The notes beneath the pieces are model-generated. The model worked only from the letters and a program-made list of their open reading frames with translations. It did no database searches and was not told the DNA's origin. Position numbers and translations under genes: made by a program. Shown here in pieces: positions 1-10,884 of a stretch of 32,562 nt of DNA (positions are counted from its first letter, which is position 1; the number at the start of each line of letters is the position of its first letter). Source of the stretch: Peribolospora baueri (taxonomy: Eukaryota > Basidiomycota > Peribolosporomycetes > Peribolosporales > Peribolosporaceae); assembly GCA_029717555.1 (NCBI GenBank), contig JAMDHS010000139.1:1-32562 (forward strand), in the 5' to 3' direction.

Positions 1-2
1 AG

Positions 3-34
<32 letters not shown>

Positions 35-1529
35 CAGCACGGAGGTAGGAGGTAGATGGCGGGCGCTCACCCCAAGGAAGAGGCCAGCCCAGACGGTCCA
101 GAGCAAGAAGGTGAGGGACAACCACCAATAGCCGTGCACGACGTCGGTCCAGATGTCTACGGCTCGTGTCGTCATCTGATCCGTGATGGTCGAAGCGTTG
201 GCCAGCTCGCTTTCAAAGTCGAGGAAATTTGCATAAGCGCTATCGACGAACTGATTGGCCATGACGGACGGGCCGACGATGGTTCTGTAAGATGGGTGTG
301 ATAGGACGTAAGGGAGCTGGACGGCAAAGGACGACAGACGAGGACTGCCATGACAGACAAACAAAGACAACTGCTCACCCAGCCATGACGAAGGGAACGC
401 CGAGGCAAAGACAGTTGATGACGATCGGCTTCGGAAGATAAGAATTGCGATCCCAGCCACTGCGACGCTTCCTCGAGTCTTCCGTTCGGCGGACGAGAAG
501 ACTCGGCGAGGCATAGAAGGTGCCCCTGCCATTCGGGAAACAGGCGGAGGTTCGAAGTTGTCAGCGGACAGAGGATCTAGGTGAACTCGACCTTTGGAGA
601 GAAACTCACCAGCCGGCCCAGAAGGCGCCAAACCAGAGAGGAAGCCAGATGAGACTGATCCAAAGGGCCTGGCGCCAAGCCGGTGCGCCATCTCTATGAA
701 CTTTGACGCCCTCCCAAACATATCCTTCCCACACTGTCGAAAGAAGGAAGGGGGACAAACGACCGATCGTTGAAAATCGGTTCGAGCCTCGCGTTGCATG
801 TCCGCCAGAATCACTCACCGACCGCAAAGCAGCCTTCTATGAGCACAAAGGCCATCTAAAGGACGAAGGAAGACGAGAAGAAGAGGTTTCGCATCAGAAT
901 TGAGGCACTTGAAAGTTGGGAGGACCATCGACGAGGGACGCACGAGAGCGTTAGGCACAATGTACGAGCCGTCGGCGCGAGACATGATCTTGAAGATCCA
1001 GCTGAAAAAGCAAACGAGCGACTGGTTAGTCCATGGACGGATAGCGGAGAGACCGGACAAGGCCCGTGAGACGCACAATGTTTTTTGAAGGATTCGTCGG
1101 AGGATGGCGGCGCCTGACGAGGCAAGGGGGAAGCAGATATCGAACGCAAACGCTCAGCCGAAAGCCCAGCTAGGCTAATGTGGTGGATCGCTTGTATTGT
1201 CCTTTCCTTCTTCCCAGGGACCAGATCCCGACCCCCCCTCTTTTTTCCATCTTCCATTCGAGTCGGGTTATCCCATAAGAGCTCGTCAACTCACCGCCAG
1301 CACAAATGACGACAGCCAAGCAGATAGAGATGACCTCCATCTGCAAAAAGTAGACATTGCCGAGGGTCATGTCATAGAAGAAGAACTGCCTGACGAACTT
1401 GTGTAGGCTTTGTACGGGCGTCGGGTCATGGGAAAAGTCGGGGAGCGTCAAGACGGGGTTATCGTACAACCGGAAGGAGTAGAGCGACATGGGCGTCGGG
1501 AACTGGGGGGGTGCCGGCGGCGGAGCCAT
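1..1529 (-). CDS. Multi-pass membrane protein, uncharacterised (5' part)
   Basis: I do not recognise the family. Reading on the minus strand, seven exons fit in phase: 1529-1295, 1113-1077, 1001-944, 855-819, 733-610, 525-379 and 284-71. The last is followed by a GTGAGC donor at 70, and the gene then leaves the window through an intron holding a 31-base A run (T on the coding strand). The ATG at 1527-1529 opens a Pro-rich N terminus (MAPPPAPPQFPTP). At least five hydrophobic segments follow: near NVYFLQMEVISICLAVVICAG (split here: NVYFLQMEVI, SICLAVVICAG), FVLIEGCFAVV, ISLIWLPLWFGAFWAGW, IVINCLCLGVPFVMAG and YWWLSLTFLLWTVWAGLFLG. The segments are Trp/Phe-rich, with charged loops such as EDSRKRRSGWDR. 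Three exons are under 60 nt. The pattern suggests an integral membrane protein, but no substrate or activity can be inferred. The exon chain is well supported by phase; the function is unknown. Confidence 0.72.
3..33. repeat. 31-base A homopolymer at left edge
   Basis: An uninterrupted A run starts at the third base of the window. It lies in an intron of the membrane-protein gene and is a T run on that gene's coding strand. The window probably starts here because assembly stopped at the homopolymer. Confidence 0.95.
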
Positions 1530-2035
1530 GGCGGGCGACGTGGCTTCGCCGAGCGCACCTCGGGCGTCGGTCGGGTCTGCGTCTGCGTCTGTGCTTGCGC
1601 TGATGTGATTCGACCGAGCCGGTGGGCGAGCTTGGCTCTGCGGAAGCCAGCGTCGTCGTCGAGGTGTGGGAGGGAGAAAAGTCGGGGCTCGGGCACACCT
1701 TGGAGGGGGACGAGGTGGTGGTCAGAAGCGAACGTGGGAGGGAATGGAAGACATGGAAGACATGACCTTGGGGCGCGACAAAAGAGTGCGGCAGCCGGGC
1801 GAGTTCGGAGAGGGTGAAGCAAGAAGAAGAGGAGCGAAGAAGAACAAGGAAAGAAAGACAAGACGTCTGCGGAGGCCCGCTAGGTCGCTGGTGAAGGGTG
1901 AGACGGGATGGGGAGTCCGCCGCATCCGATCTGATCGGCCAGCCAGGCGGGATCTCTTCTTGCTCTCCTCTCTTCTGTTCTAATTCTTCCTTCCTTCCTT
2001 CCTTCCTTCTTCTCCGAGGGCCGAGGGAGCGGCAA

Positions 2036-2051
2036 ACGCATGCGCATGCGT
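2036..2051. repeat. 16-bp perfect palindrome
   Basis: The sequence ACGCATGCGCATGCGT equals its own reverse complement and contains two overlapping GCATGC cores. It lies about 510 bp upstream of the left gene's ATG. It could be a dimeric protein-binding site or chance in GC-rich DNA. Confidence 0.5.
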
Positions 2052-2625
2052 CTGCTAGGTGGACTGACTGACTAGTTCATCAGCTCATCTGTCGCTAGCG
2101 CAAAACACGTCGACCAAACCCGTTGGGCCGGCGTCCCAGGACGGACGACATTGACGGGAGTGTCCGTTGCGCCGCGCCGAGGACGGCGACGCGGGCTGAG
2201 AGTAGAGAGGAGAGTCGATGCGGGGACTGCAGTCAGCGTGTGCGCCTCACGCGTGCGAGCCTACGAGCCTACTCGCCTACGGGCCTACGGGCGTACGAGT
2301 CTGGCTGGTTCCGGGGGCTGCCGGAAGTGCAGCAGGCGAATTAGGTGGGCACACTAACTTAGCTAGGCCATTGCCGACGACAAAGCGAAGCGTCGCGGGC
2401 GTGTCCCGGGCCGGCGACGGAATGGGCGACGGTTGGCGAGGCGAGGCGAGGCGCGGCGGAAGCTCATAGCCATGTGCAAATGTGCAAATATGCAAATGTG
2501 CAGGATGGGCGCCCAAATAAAGTAAATAGCGTCCTCCGTCGTGGGTCGCGAGCGCCGGGCGCAGTGCAGTGTGCTCGGCTGGGCTTGGCTGGAGAGGTCA
2601 ACCGCGGCGACAAGGCGTTGGGGTT

Positions 2626-2665
2626 GGTTGGTTGGTCGTTGGTCGTTGGTCGTTGGTCGTTGGTT
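2626..2665. repeat. GGTCGTT heptamer tandem repeat
   Basis: About five near-perfect copies of a 7-bp unit (GTTGGTC) lie in tandem after a short GGTT run. A related TTGGTTCG repeat occurs near 3311-3344. These are simple microsatellites with no evident function. Confidence 0.75.
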
Positions 2666-3094
2666 ACGCCCGATGGAGGAGAAATGAGAGCCGAGTAGGG
2701 TGGGAGGCGGCGGCCGCTGGCGCAAGAAGGCTCCGAGGGCTGTCGTGGGGCGCACGGTGTCATCTCGCCGTCCTCCTTCCTCCCATTCCGCCATCAGCGG
2801 GTGAAAATCGTTACCGTTCTCTGTCCCTTGGTTTGGTCGTCCTTGTGAGACGCTCTCGCCCCCACCTCGTCCTTCTTTCCATTTCTCCTGTCTCACAACG
2901 CCTCCCCTCGCTCGCAACGCCGACCAGCAGCTGGCCAGGTCTCTCTCTCTCACACACACACAGAGCGGATGGATGGGTGCCTCGAGGGAAGTGACGTGAT
3001 GTGAGGTGTCGGCTACCTATAGGCGGCCTACACACACACACGTCTCATCCTACCACTCAGTCAGTCAGTCGACGGCGAGTCGCGGTTACTATAC

Positions 3095-3150
3095 CCACTC
3101 GGCGGAAAAAAGGGCTAGACAGCCACTCGGCGGGAAAAAGGGCTAGACAG
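3095..3150. repeat. 28-bp tandem duplication (27/28 identical)
   Basis: Two adjacent copies, 3095-3122 and 3123-3150, differ at one base (GGCGGAAAAA against GGCGGGAAAA). Each copy starts with CCACTCGG and ends with GGGCTAGACAG. The low divergence suggests a recent duplication. It lies in non-coding DNA between two genes. Confidence 0.9.
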
Positions 3151-3557
3151 ATGCGCTAACGAGGACAGTGGCCGGTCGCCTCGGACGCCGGACGCCGCTT
3201 CTTCGCATGCCTCCGTAGGTCGTTGTCGATCTCTCTCTCTCTCCTTACCGACCAAGATGCGCTCGAAGAAGTCAGATCGCAAGAATGGATGGATAGATCT
3301 GATAGTGGGTGGTTGGTTCGTTAGTTCGTTGGTTCGTTGGTTCGTGATGGAAGCGATGGATGGACGCGAACGAACAGAAAGGCTAGTCAGTCGTCGGAAC
3401 GGCTTTTCCGCCCGTCCTGCGTCGAGTCGAGTCCAAGTCGAGTCGACCTTCTCTTACTCGCCAGTCCACTCGTCCGGTTCCACCCCGTCGTCGATGTTTA
3501 GGCGACGATCGAGGTCGACGACGGCGTCTGCGCGACGCTAGCTAGTCAGCTAAGGAA

Positions 3558-3558
<1 letters not shown>

Positions 3559-3595
<37 letters not shown>
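3559..3595. repeat. 37-base A homopolymer
   Basis: An uninterrupted A run about 430 bp beyond the stop codon of the WDR7-like gene (T on that gene's strand). It is as long as the runs at both window edges. Confidence 0.95.
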
Positions 3596-3599
<4 letters not shown>

Positions 3600-4027
3600 G
3601 GACACCGCCTCCGACGATCAGCGGTCGTCGTCGGTATTCTTCTCCGTCTCGGCCTTTCCCGTATGTGAAACAGCCATTGCGACCAGCACACGACCCCGGC
3701 ATGCCATCATCGCATCGCATGGGGTTGCAGATGCCACGACGCAGCTTAGCGTAATCACACCGTCTTCTGACGGTCCTCGGTCTGTCAAACGTTGCCATCA
3801 CTTCCGCCCCACAAATCCCCCGCGATCGACTTTCACATGCCGGCGGACGTGGCAGTCGCACTCGCAGTCGGACGGGGCAGCGCCGGAAGAAAGTGACCAA
3901 CAAGTCAACCACCACCACTATTCACGCGACGGACTATACCTGCCCTACGACTGTGGTTATGTACAGTACAACGGGCGGTCACCGCACGTCCCTGCAATCG
4001 ACGACGAGAACAGCGGGGGGTCCTATT

Positions 4028-7000
4028 TCATGTGCTAAACGACAGCGTGGTCTGACCGATGATCACTCGCGCCGTCCGGTCCGTCGGCCACTCGAACCGT
4101 ACTAGCTCTAGCGTGGCAGCGACGGTCATCCATCCTGTTTTCGCGAGCGCGAACGGTGGTGGTGTGGTGCGATGAGACGAAGCGAAGCCGACATCCATCA
4201 TCGTCAGTCAGTCAGTCAAGCAGTCAGTCAGTCAGTCAGTCAGCACGGCAGCCCAACAACGCACGCACCTTCATCGCCGACGTGAAAGTCGATCGACTTG
4301 TACGCTCCTGAACCGTCCCCTCCGCCTCCCTGCCTCGGCGGCGCGCCCGGCATAAAGAGACTCGTGATAGACGTTCCCACCTTCCAAATCAGCGCCTTGC
4401 CCTCTTCCAAGCTCACCGTCACCAGCCGTCTGCCGTCGGGTGAAAAGCTGCACGCCGTCACCTGTCGCTTGTGCCCTTCGAGTACGTACAGCCGCGTGGC
4501 TGTCTTGAGGTCGTACATGATCGCAGCCCCTTCGTGCGTGCCCACCGCCAGCCGCTGCAGCTTGCCGTGGAAGGCGATGGACGGGTAAGTGCTCACCAGC
4601 TCGTTGATCATCACCGTCGCCGCTTCCACCACCGCTTCACGCAGGTTGGTGATCGTCGGATCCAGCGATTTCACCACCGCCTCCGCCAGTCTCGGCAGAT
4701 TTGGATACAGCACCAGCGGTTTCTGAACACACAAACAACCAACGGTACGACGGTTGATATGAACGGCACTCGGGGCCTCGGAACACAAAAAAGAAATCAT
4801 GCTCTCACCCTGCGGACCATGAATGCGACCAACTTCATCGTCGCCGTGCAATGCGCCGGAGTCCTCGCTTGCAGGATATCGAGCGAAAGGGTGGTCATGA
4901 ACAGCGGCGTATTGACCGAAGCCATCTGGAGCGTCGCCTGCCGGGCCAGACTCCGGTTCTCCGGCGCCGCCGTCGATTCCTTGTTCGTCGCGAGGCTGAA
5001 CAGCGTCCGCACGACTTCCATTGCATCGAAGTAGTGTTGCCAGATGGAGAAACCACGGCAGCAGAGCTCGATGGCGATGGCCTGGTGAACGGCGTTGTCG
5101 CCGTCGTCGATGTACGTTGCGATGCTAGCCGAAATATCCTTCAGAGAGCTACACATGGAAATACGCTCAGTGTTTGCTTTTCGCCACATCGTCAACTCGG
5201 TGACTAAGACTGACCTTGACTCTAGCAGTTTGTATCGCTCGCTCGCGATGAGTCCGAGGAGGAGCACAGCCAAAGGCCCATCAGACGTCTCCGCCTGCAC
5301 TTGAACCGGGGCCGCACCGGGAACTACGCATCCCAAAAGATAAAAGAGAGTGCTGAAGATCAGTTAAGATGCTTGTACGCCTTTGTTTTGCCTCATCTAG
5401 CTTTAAAGACAAGCTCTTACGGCGAGGCTGCCACTCTTCAGCAAGCTGGATAACCTCTTCGTTGGAAAGGCGGCTGAGAAAAGAGCCGAACAGGAGCCTT
5501 GCCGAGGCTTGAATCTCGGCTGTGTGGGGGTGACCGAGGCCAGGGAAATAATCAGCAATCTGAACCGTCGGGACGACTGCGGGCTCGGATCGCACTCACT
5601 AGACGCGTCGAAGAAGTAGCTGACAAAGAAGGACAAGGAAGGCTGTGCAAACTCCTCTCCAACCACGTCGGGGAGCGAAGACGCCATGAAGGCGATGATC
5701 TCGCTGGCAGCCCTTTCGTACTCTGCAATGGCCGCCAATCGAGCGTTCGTTGGCGGCGTTAACAACAGAAGGAACATCGTAGACAACCTAATCTGTCTTC
5801 GCTCGACGCACCTTCCATATTCAAGAACACACGTAGCAAACTGACCATGACCAGTAAACGATGTGCCGTGGAAAGAGGAGAGATCGTCCAAACATTCCGG
5901 CCTTGGGAAGGCGCTGTGCGAGCAACTGCTCCGTCGGTACTAGAAACATACGGTAACAGGTCAATTTTGTAAGTGGTGAGACCTGCCAGGATTAGCAATG
6001 ACTGGCTGGGAGGGACATTGAGAGGTTCACCTGGGTATGCCCACGCCTACGTGCTTGCCAAAACCCACATGCTCGCCCAGTACGTCGGCACACAGCTGAT
6101 CAAGCCTCTCGTCCAGATGGCGCGGCAAAATCGGCGCGAGCAGAGAGCGAGCGATCACGAGCGCCTTAGTCGCATGCGGCGTCAAACTGGAGCGGACGAA
6201 ACTTTTGGGCACCTTGATCCGCCCTAGGGTGTCGAAGACGTCTGCGCCGGGCTGTTCATTGTTAGAATGGACCGATGAAGAGGGTTGCAGGATGCGGGTG
6301 ATGATGTCTAACGCTTTGCGGAAGTCAATATCGGTTATGGCAGCTGACAGTCGAATGGAAAGTACGGGAACATAAAGGAGATGAACCCGATGTCATCATA
6401 TCATGAACTAAAAATGGAGCTCACCACATGAGGGGCGAATAACTGGTGGCCTTCGCAGCAGATGTCCAGCTATGTCCGTGTTCTTGATGGTCAATTCCAA
6501 GTCACTGCAAAAAATTATCGTTCGGAGAGTTGGACGTGTTAGTTCTGGAGTACCGCGGTTGACCGGTTAGTACTCACAGTTCAGCCCAGGGGGAGTCGCC
6601 CTCCGCAAGAACAGCTTCGGCTGTCGCCATAGTCACGGAGCGTCGTAGCTCCTGCGACCTTGCGTCCCACAATCTTGCCTTCCCATCCGCGTAAAGGAGG
6701 AGCAGGTCCTCGTCCCTTGCGTATAGCCGAGAAAGGGGAGCCGACGACGAGGGCAGCGTGAAGGATAGTCTCAGCCCGTCAAGAAGCAACACAGCGACCG
6801 TGCCGTCCTCAGCAACAACGACCAAAGATCCTTGCAAACGGGGCATGGGTTCTTGGCCGAGCTGGAAGATAGAACGGACAGGCGTGGTAAAGAGAGCAAA
6901 TTCGGCTTGCAGTCGAAGGTCCCTAAACAAGTCGCAAGCAAGAGGTCAGGCTCATCCTTGATGCTCTCGTGAGAAGATTGGAAAGGTACCTACTGCGAGC

Positions 7001-10000
7001 TCCATACAACCAGAGCGCCGGTGTCGGTCCCACCCACGACATGCTTCGAACCCGTGCGCTGGTTCACCACTTCGCGCAGGACGATGATGGAGCCATCGTA
7101 TCGAGATGCATTGGCGAGCGGGGCCAGTGAAGGGGGCTCGGATCCTAGGAGCTTGTCGAAAGTGTGAGACGATATATTCCCGGTTGCTAGGGAGGACAAG
7201 GACATGAGAGGAGGGCATCAGCATTGAGATGAAGAAGACAAAGCAAACCAGATGCTCGACCATGGCGCTCACAGCTTCCCAGTAAGATCCGACTCAATGC
7301 AAGAGGCAAAGCAGCCGTAACGTGGACCCGGCCTGTAGCTGTAGAAGCACCTTTCGTCTGGAACAATGTCAGTGAAGCTTCGGCATGGTTCGCTTCTTTG
7401 ATGCAGGTCGGTGTGCAAACTAGCTGCAAACGCCCATCCCTCAGGCGCGCAAGCACAAATTGCTCGCCAGCCGAAGCAGGCAGGCAAACAGCTCTCTCGG
7501 TGCACGGCGATGGAAGTCGACTGACGATGTCGACACTAGCCGAAAGGCAAAAAGAACGACGCAGTTAACAGGGCATCCCTGACAGGACAACCGCCGAAGG
7601 TGACTTCTTACTATAACCGATCGCCGTCCTCCGTTTCGTCGCCGTTTTCATCTGCGGGCTGCAGTCGGACCTTCAAAGCACCGTTCTGAAAATTTCCATC
7701 CAACAAATTTGTGAGCGTCACTCTGATGAACTCGGGTCGAAGCAGGCTAAATTTTGCCTTTGTCTACTTAATTCAACCGCGGTCATACCTTTGTAGTAAT
7801 CAAAATCTCTCCCTCCCAGGCCAGCGACTGGACGTCGGTAATACCCGGCTCGTCTATGCTCGCCAGGGTCACGACTTCTCGATTCCGGACCGTGAACACC
7901 TGCGAGACATGTGGCAAGTGATCCGATGAATGATCATCAAGACAGTCAGCCCCAAGAAGAAATTCAAAAACACTCACTGCTGCCGACCTCGAGTTCCATG
8001 CGACGAGCAGCTCCCCTCCCGCGCTCGCCAAATGTCTCGGCTTGCCTCGGGCGAGTTGAACAAACCCGTCCACCTGGATAGGTTCACCAAGCGTGATTGG
8101 CGGAATGTGTACGGTCATAGGGACCCCGCCACCTTGCTGGCCCTGTTGTTGACCTTTGTCACTGCTTCCAACGCCGGACGCCGTCGGCTGATTCACAGGG
8201 CCCCCAGCCACAACGCCAACGGCAGAATGGGCGGAGGTGGAAGCGGGTGGAGCAAAAGTAACCCTACGAAGGAGGACGCTTCCGTCTCGACGGTCGACGG
8301 ACGCGAGGTGGCACACTCCTGACGCCGCGGCGACCACCTGCGTCGGCGGGGTGTGCCTCGAGGGCCAGTCCAGCTCCTCCACAATCCTTTCGGGAGGCGT
8401 GAGGGAAATGAAGGAAAGGCGGGAGGAAAGGGCGTCATAGCATAGGGCGTGTCGCTACGGTTGATGTTTTGGTGGGTAAACATGAGGCGGTACGCGTGCA
8501 AGTAAAGGAAGGGACGAGAGAGAGATATATGTGACGGAGCTGCTGGTCAGCTACTCAACTGACTTGACATGATTTGATACTGCTCATTATTCAAGGGAAA
8601 AAAAGTATGCTCCACGCACCTGTCCAGATGTAATTATCTCCAGATTCTCAAACCTCGCCGCCCTCGTGATGGACGCGCCTAGACCAGTAGAAAGGGCGGC
8701 TCTATCAGCCGTCTCCGAAGGTTTGACGTTTCCGCCCTCTCCTCTGACACTGGCATCGCTTGGTCGTCGACTCCTAGAAGCTCCGGCGAGAAGGCCAGGC
8801 AGGGGGAGGTGTGAGAAGTCCAGGTGATGATGCTTAGTCTGCTCTTTATCCTTCGACGCAAACGGTGATTCCGCATTCGGCCTGGCGGGACCATTGGGCG
8901 AGTTGTCTAGACCTCCCGCAGCTCTTGCAGGTTTGGGAGGGAGGCCTGTGGACAAAGAAATGGATCGGATGAGAGAAAAATCCTCTAGTGACCAGATGGA
9001 AAGGGTGCTGTGTAAGTGTTCGGAGTTGAGGGGTCAATTCGAGGTGAGAGGTAATCGTGTCAGCTGCTTCCTATTCCCATCCAGCTCTATGCCACGTATA
9101 GACCATATCCGGCCCACCGCTTCCGGGGTTTCTGACACCTAAAGCCAGTCCAGTTCGCACTGGAGAAAAACTCACCCGCGGCTCTGCAAGACAACCATCT
9201 TTGCCTTTTCCTGAACGGAACTATTGCCTCTGATCCTCCCGAGTCTCTCCACTTTCACTACTGGGCTTTGGTCTGGCGTCAGGAGCTGCACGAGGGGCTC
9301 CAGAGATCCATCCTCCGTCGTGACGTCGGTATCAACGCGGAATTGTTGACTGAGTGGCCTTCCCGGAGGTTGGTAGGGAAATCTGAGGGTTGTCTCCGAG
9401 GACCTGCCCGCTTGCTCCCCGCCGACAGAGCTTTTGCGGCCGTCTTCGCCCTCGTGGTCCTTGACGACAGGCTCATAGGACTGCGCATGTCCGGAGCCGA
9501 ACGGACGCTCGCCGCCGCGAGAGGAGGGCGGAGTGCCAGATGTACTGCTCACGGCTGTGCTAGGTGCCGGCCAGTTTCCCTCTGTCGCCTCTGTTCTTGT
9601 CGTAGGAGACTGGCGCCCGTTCTTGTACTCCTTGCCAACTTTGCCCGCCCCTGCACCCACGTTCCCCACCCTAGCGCCTGCCCCTCCGCTCGCTGCGGCA
9701 ATTTGGCTTAGGGAGCTAACGGAAGAGCGGTGTCGATGCCCGTTCGAGTGGTCTTTCCCCTTCTCACCGCTTGACGGGTGGCCAAGGCCCAGTCGTTCGA
9801 ACATCCCACTCAAAGCGGAAGGGTGCGGCGAATGTGTATCGCTGCAGGCGGCATCTCGAATGACTTGGAGTTCGCCCTGAGCAGTGTGATCGTGGTTGCT
9901 GTCGCGGCCGCCGTCTTCGCTTGCGTTGGACTCATCAGCCTTGCCCGTAATCTCCTCAAAGTCGCTCGCAGAGACATTAGCATGTGATGTACCAGTGAGA

Positions 10001-10884
10001 GGGGATATCAGAGGTGCTGAGACGTGAGGCGCGGACGGAAGCCTAGGAGCAAGGTCGAGATGCGGGTGACCACCGGCAGTGCGTGCGGAGACGACGGACG
10101 GCATAGGACTGGATCGGGCAGCGCTCGTGCGAGAGGACATCGATAACGAGCGGTGGAAACGTCGAGCAAACTGGTCTGCAACCTCAGGTGATGTGGGAGG
10201 TAAAGGCGAGCGATAATGGCTGCCGCTAGGTCGGTGTTCGCTGAGAATCCATACCGAGCCATCTGCACAACCCAATGCAACCACCATCTTTCCTCGTCCT
10301 TGAGGTCGCTCGATTTGTGGCTCGTCCTGATCGGAGTCCCCAAGCTCGACCGCAGGTAGCTGCGTTGCATCATTGAGATCCTCACTTTGTTCGGCGTCCT
10401 CGCGCCATGACTCTGCTACGGAAAAAGCGGTGGGTCCGGGTTGAGAAGTCCCTTCTTGTCGGCCGTCCTCGCCTGTCTGGTCGACGGTCGTAGTGGCAGC
10501 AGCATCGCCAGGCTCTATAACTTCCGCAGGATGGTAGACATCTGGCGCAGTTGATGGGTGATCGTGCCAAGCGACCATGTCCCGCATCCATTTCCTTCGC
10601 CCGGCGTTGCAAGCAACGTCGCCGTCCATGAGACAGAACGGGTCCGCACCGTCAGGAGCATCTTCCCATTCTCCCTCTGCATCGAACACCTCGTCTTCGA
10701 AAGCAAGTGCTGGATCATCTCCAGGATGACCGTAGTGCTCTGGACCCCAGCTAGCCACATCGTACTGAGTAGGCGGGGTTGGCTCGAACGGCTGTCCGGT
10801 GGCTGGGCGTTGATCGGAAGATTGGCGGGACGAGCTGGGCCAGTGGAAGGACAGCGGTACGACGAGCGGAAGGATGGTCGTCAT
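4028..10884 (-). CDS. WDR7: WDR7 / rabconnectin-3 beta homologue (WD40 protein)
   Basis: In animals WDR7 pairs with DMXL proteins (Rav1 relatives) to promote V-ATPase assembly and acidification of endosomes and vesicles. Eighteen exons fit in phase: 10884-9176, 9131-9096, 9007-8620, 8454-7978, 7899-7789, 7685-7612, 7535-7273, 7186-6994, 6922-6578, 6504-6425, 6343-6031, 5939-5812, 5722-5600, 5519-5421, 5323-5215, 5148-4809, 4722-4269 and 4134-4028. Together they encode 1782 residues. WD40-type strands include VALGCADGSVWIL (about residue 205), LSIWSLEDF, VVGGTDTGALVVWSS and LLLLYADGKARLWDA. The C terminus (RLAVGTHEGAAIMYDLKTAT, then LEGHKRQVTACSFSPDGRRL) closely resembles the terminal WD repeats of WDR7. 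The helical middle also fits (ELCCRGFSIWQHYFDAMEVV against human GRGFTVWEPY). The protein is longer than human WDR7 (1490 residues) because of a Ser/Gly-rich insert at about 220-520. The start is the first in-frame ATG. The 36-nt exon 2 is the least certain part. Confidence 0.9.
4204..4243. repeat. TCAG microsatellite in last intron of the WDR7-like gene
   Basis: Eight TCAG units, in blocks of three and five separated by a TCAAGCAG interruption, lie inside the final intron (4268-4135). On the gene's strand they read as tandem CTGAC, which matches the fungal branch-point consensus CTRAC. Confidence 0.85.

Larger units (their letters stand above)
1530..4027. other. 2.5-kb gene-poor, repeat-rich interval
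   Basis: This lies between the start of the left membrane-protein gene and the 3' end of the WDR7-like gene. No reading frame here has recognisable domains or consistent splice signals. It holds a CTTC tract (about 1986-2010), a 16-base palindrome (2036-2051), degenerate CCTACGGG-type repeats (about 2258-2300), ATGCAAAT-like repeats (about 2473-2502), GGTCGTT repeats (about 2630-2662), CT/CA tracts (2941-2962), a 28-bp tandem duplication (3095-3150), TTGGTTCG repeats (about 3311-3344) and a 37-base A run (3559-3595). Part of it must hold the promoter and 5' UTR of the membrane-protein gene, but I see no clear TATA box. Confidence 0.6.

Noticed and set aside
1410-1817. Plus-strand open frames overlapping the start of the left membrane-protein gene
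   Set aside because: They are shadows of the GC-rich first exon and its upstream sequence, with no domain or splice support.
2363-2959. 198-codon minus-strand open frame in the gene-poor interval
   Set aside because: It runs through microsatellites, has odd low-complexity composition and shows no domain or splice support.
5577-6030. Two possible ultra-short introns (about 23-25 nt) in the WDR7-like gene
   Set aside because: Longer introns using the same donors (5599-5520, 80 nt; 6030-5940, 91 nt) also keep phase, are of normal size, and give better family-like sequence (FFDASTEIQASARLLFG).
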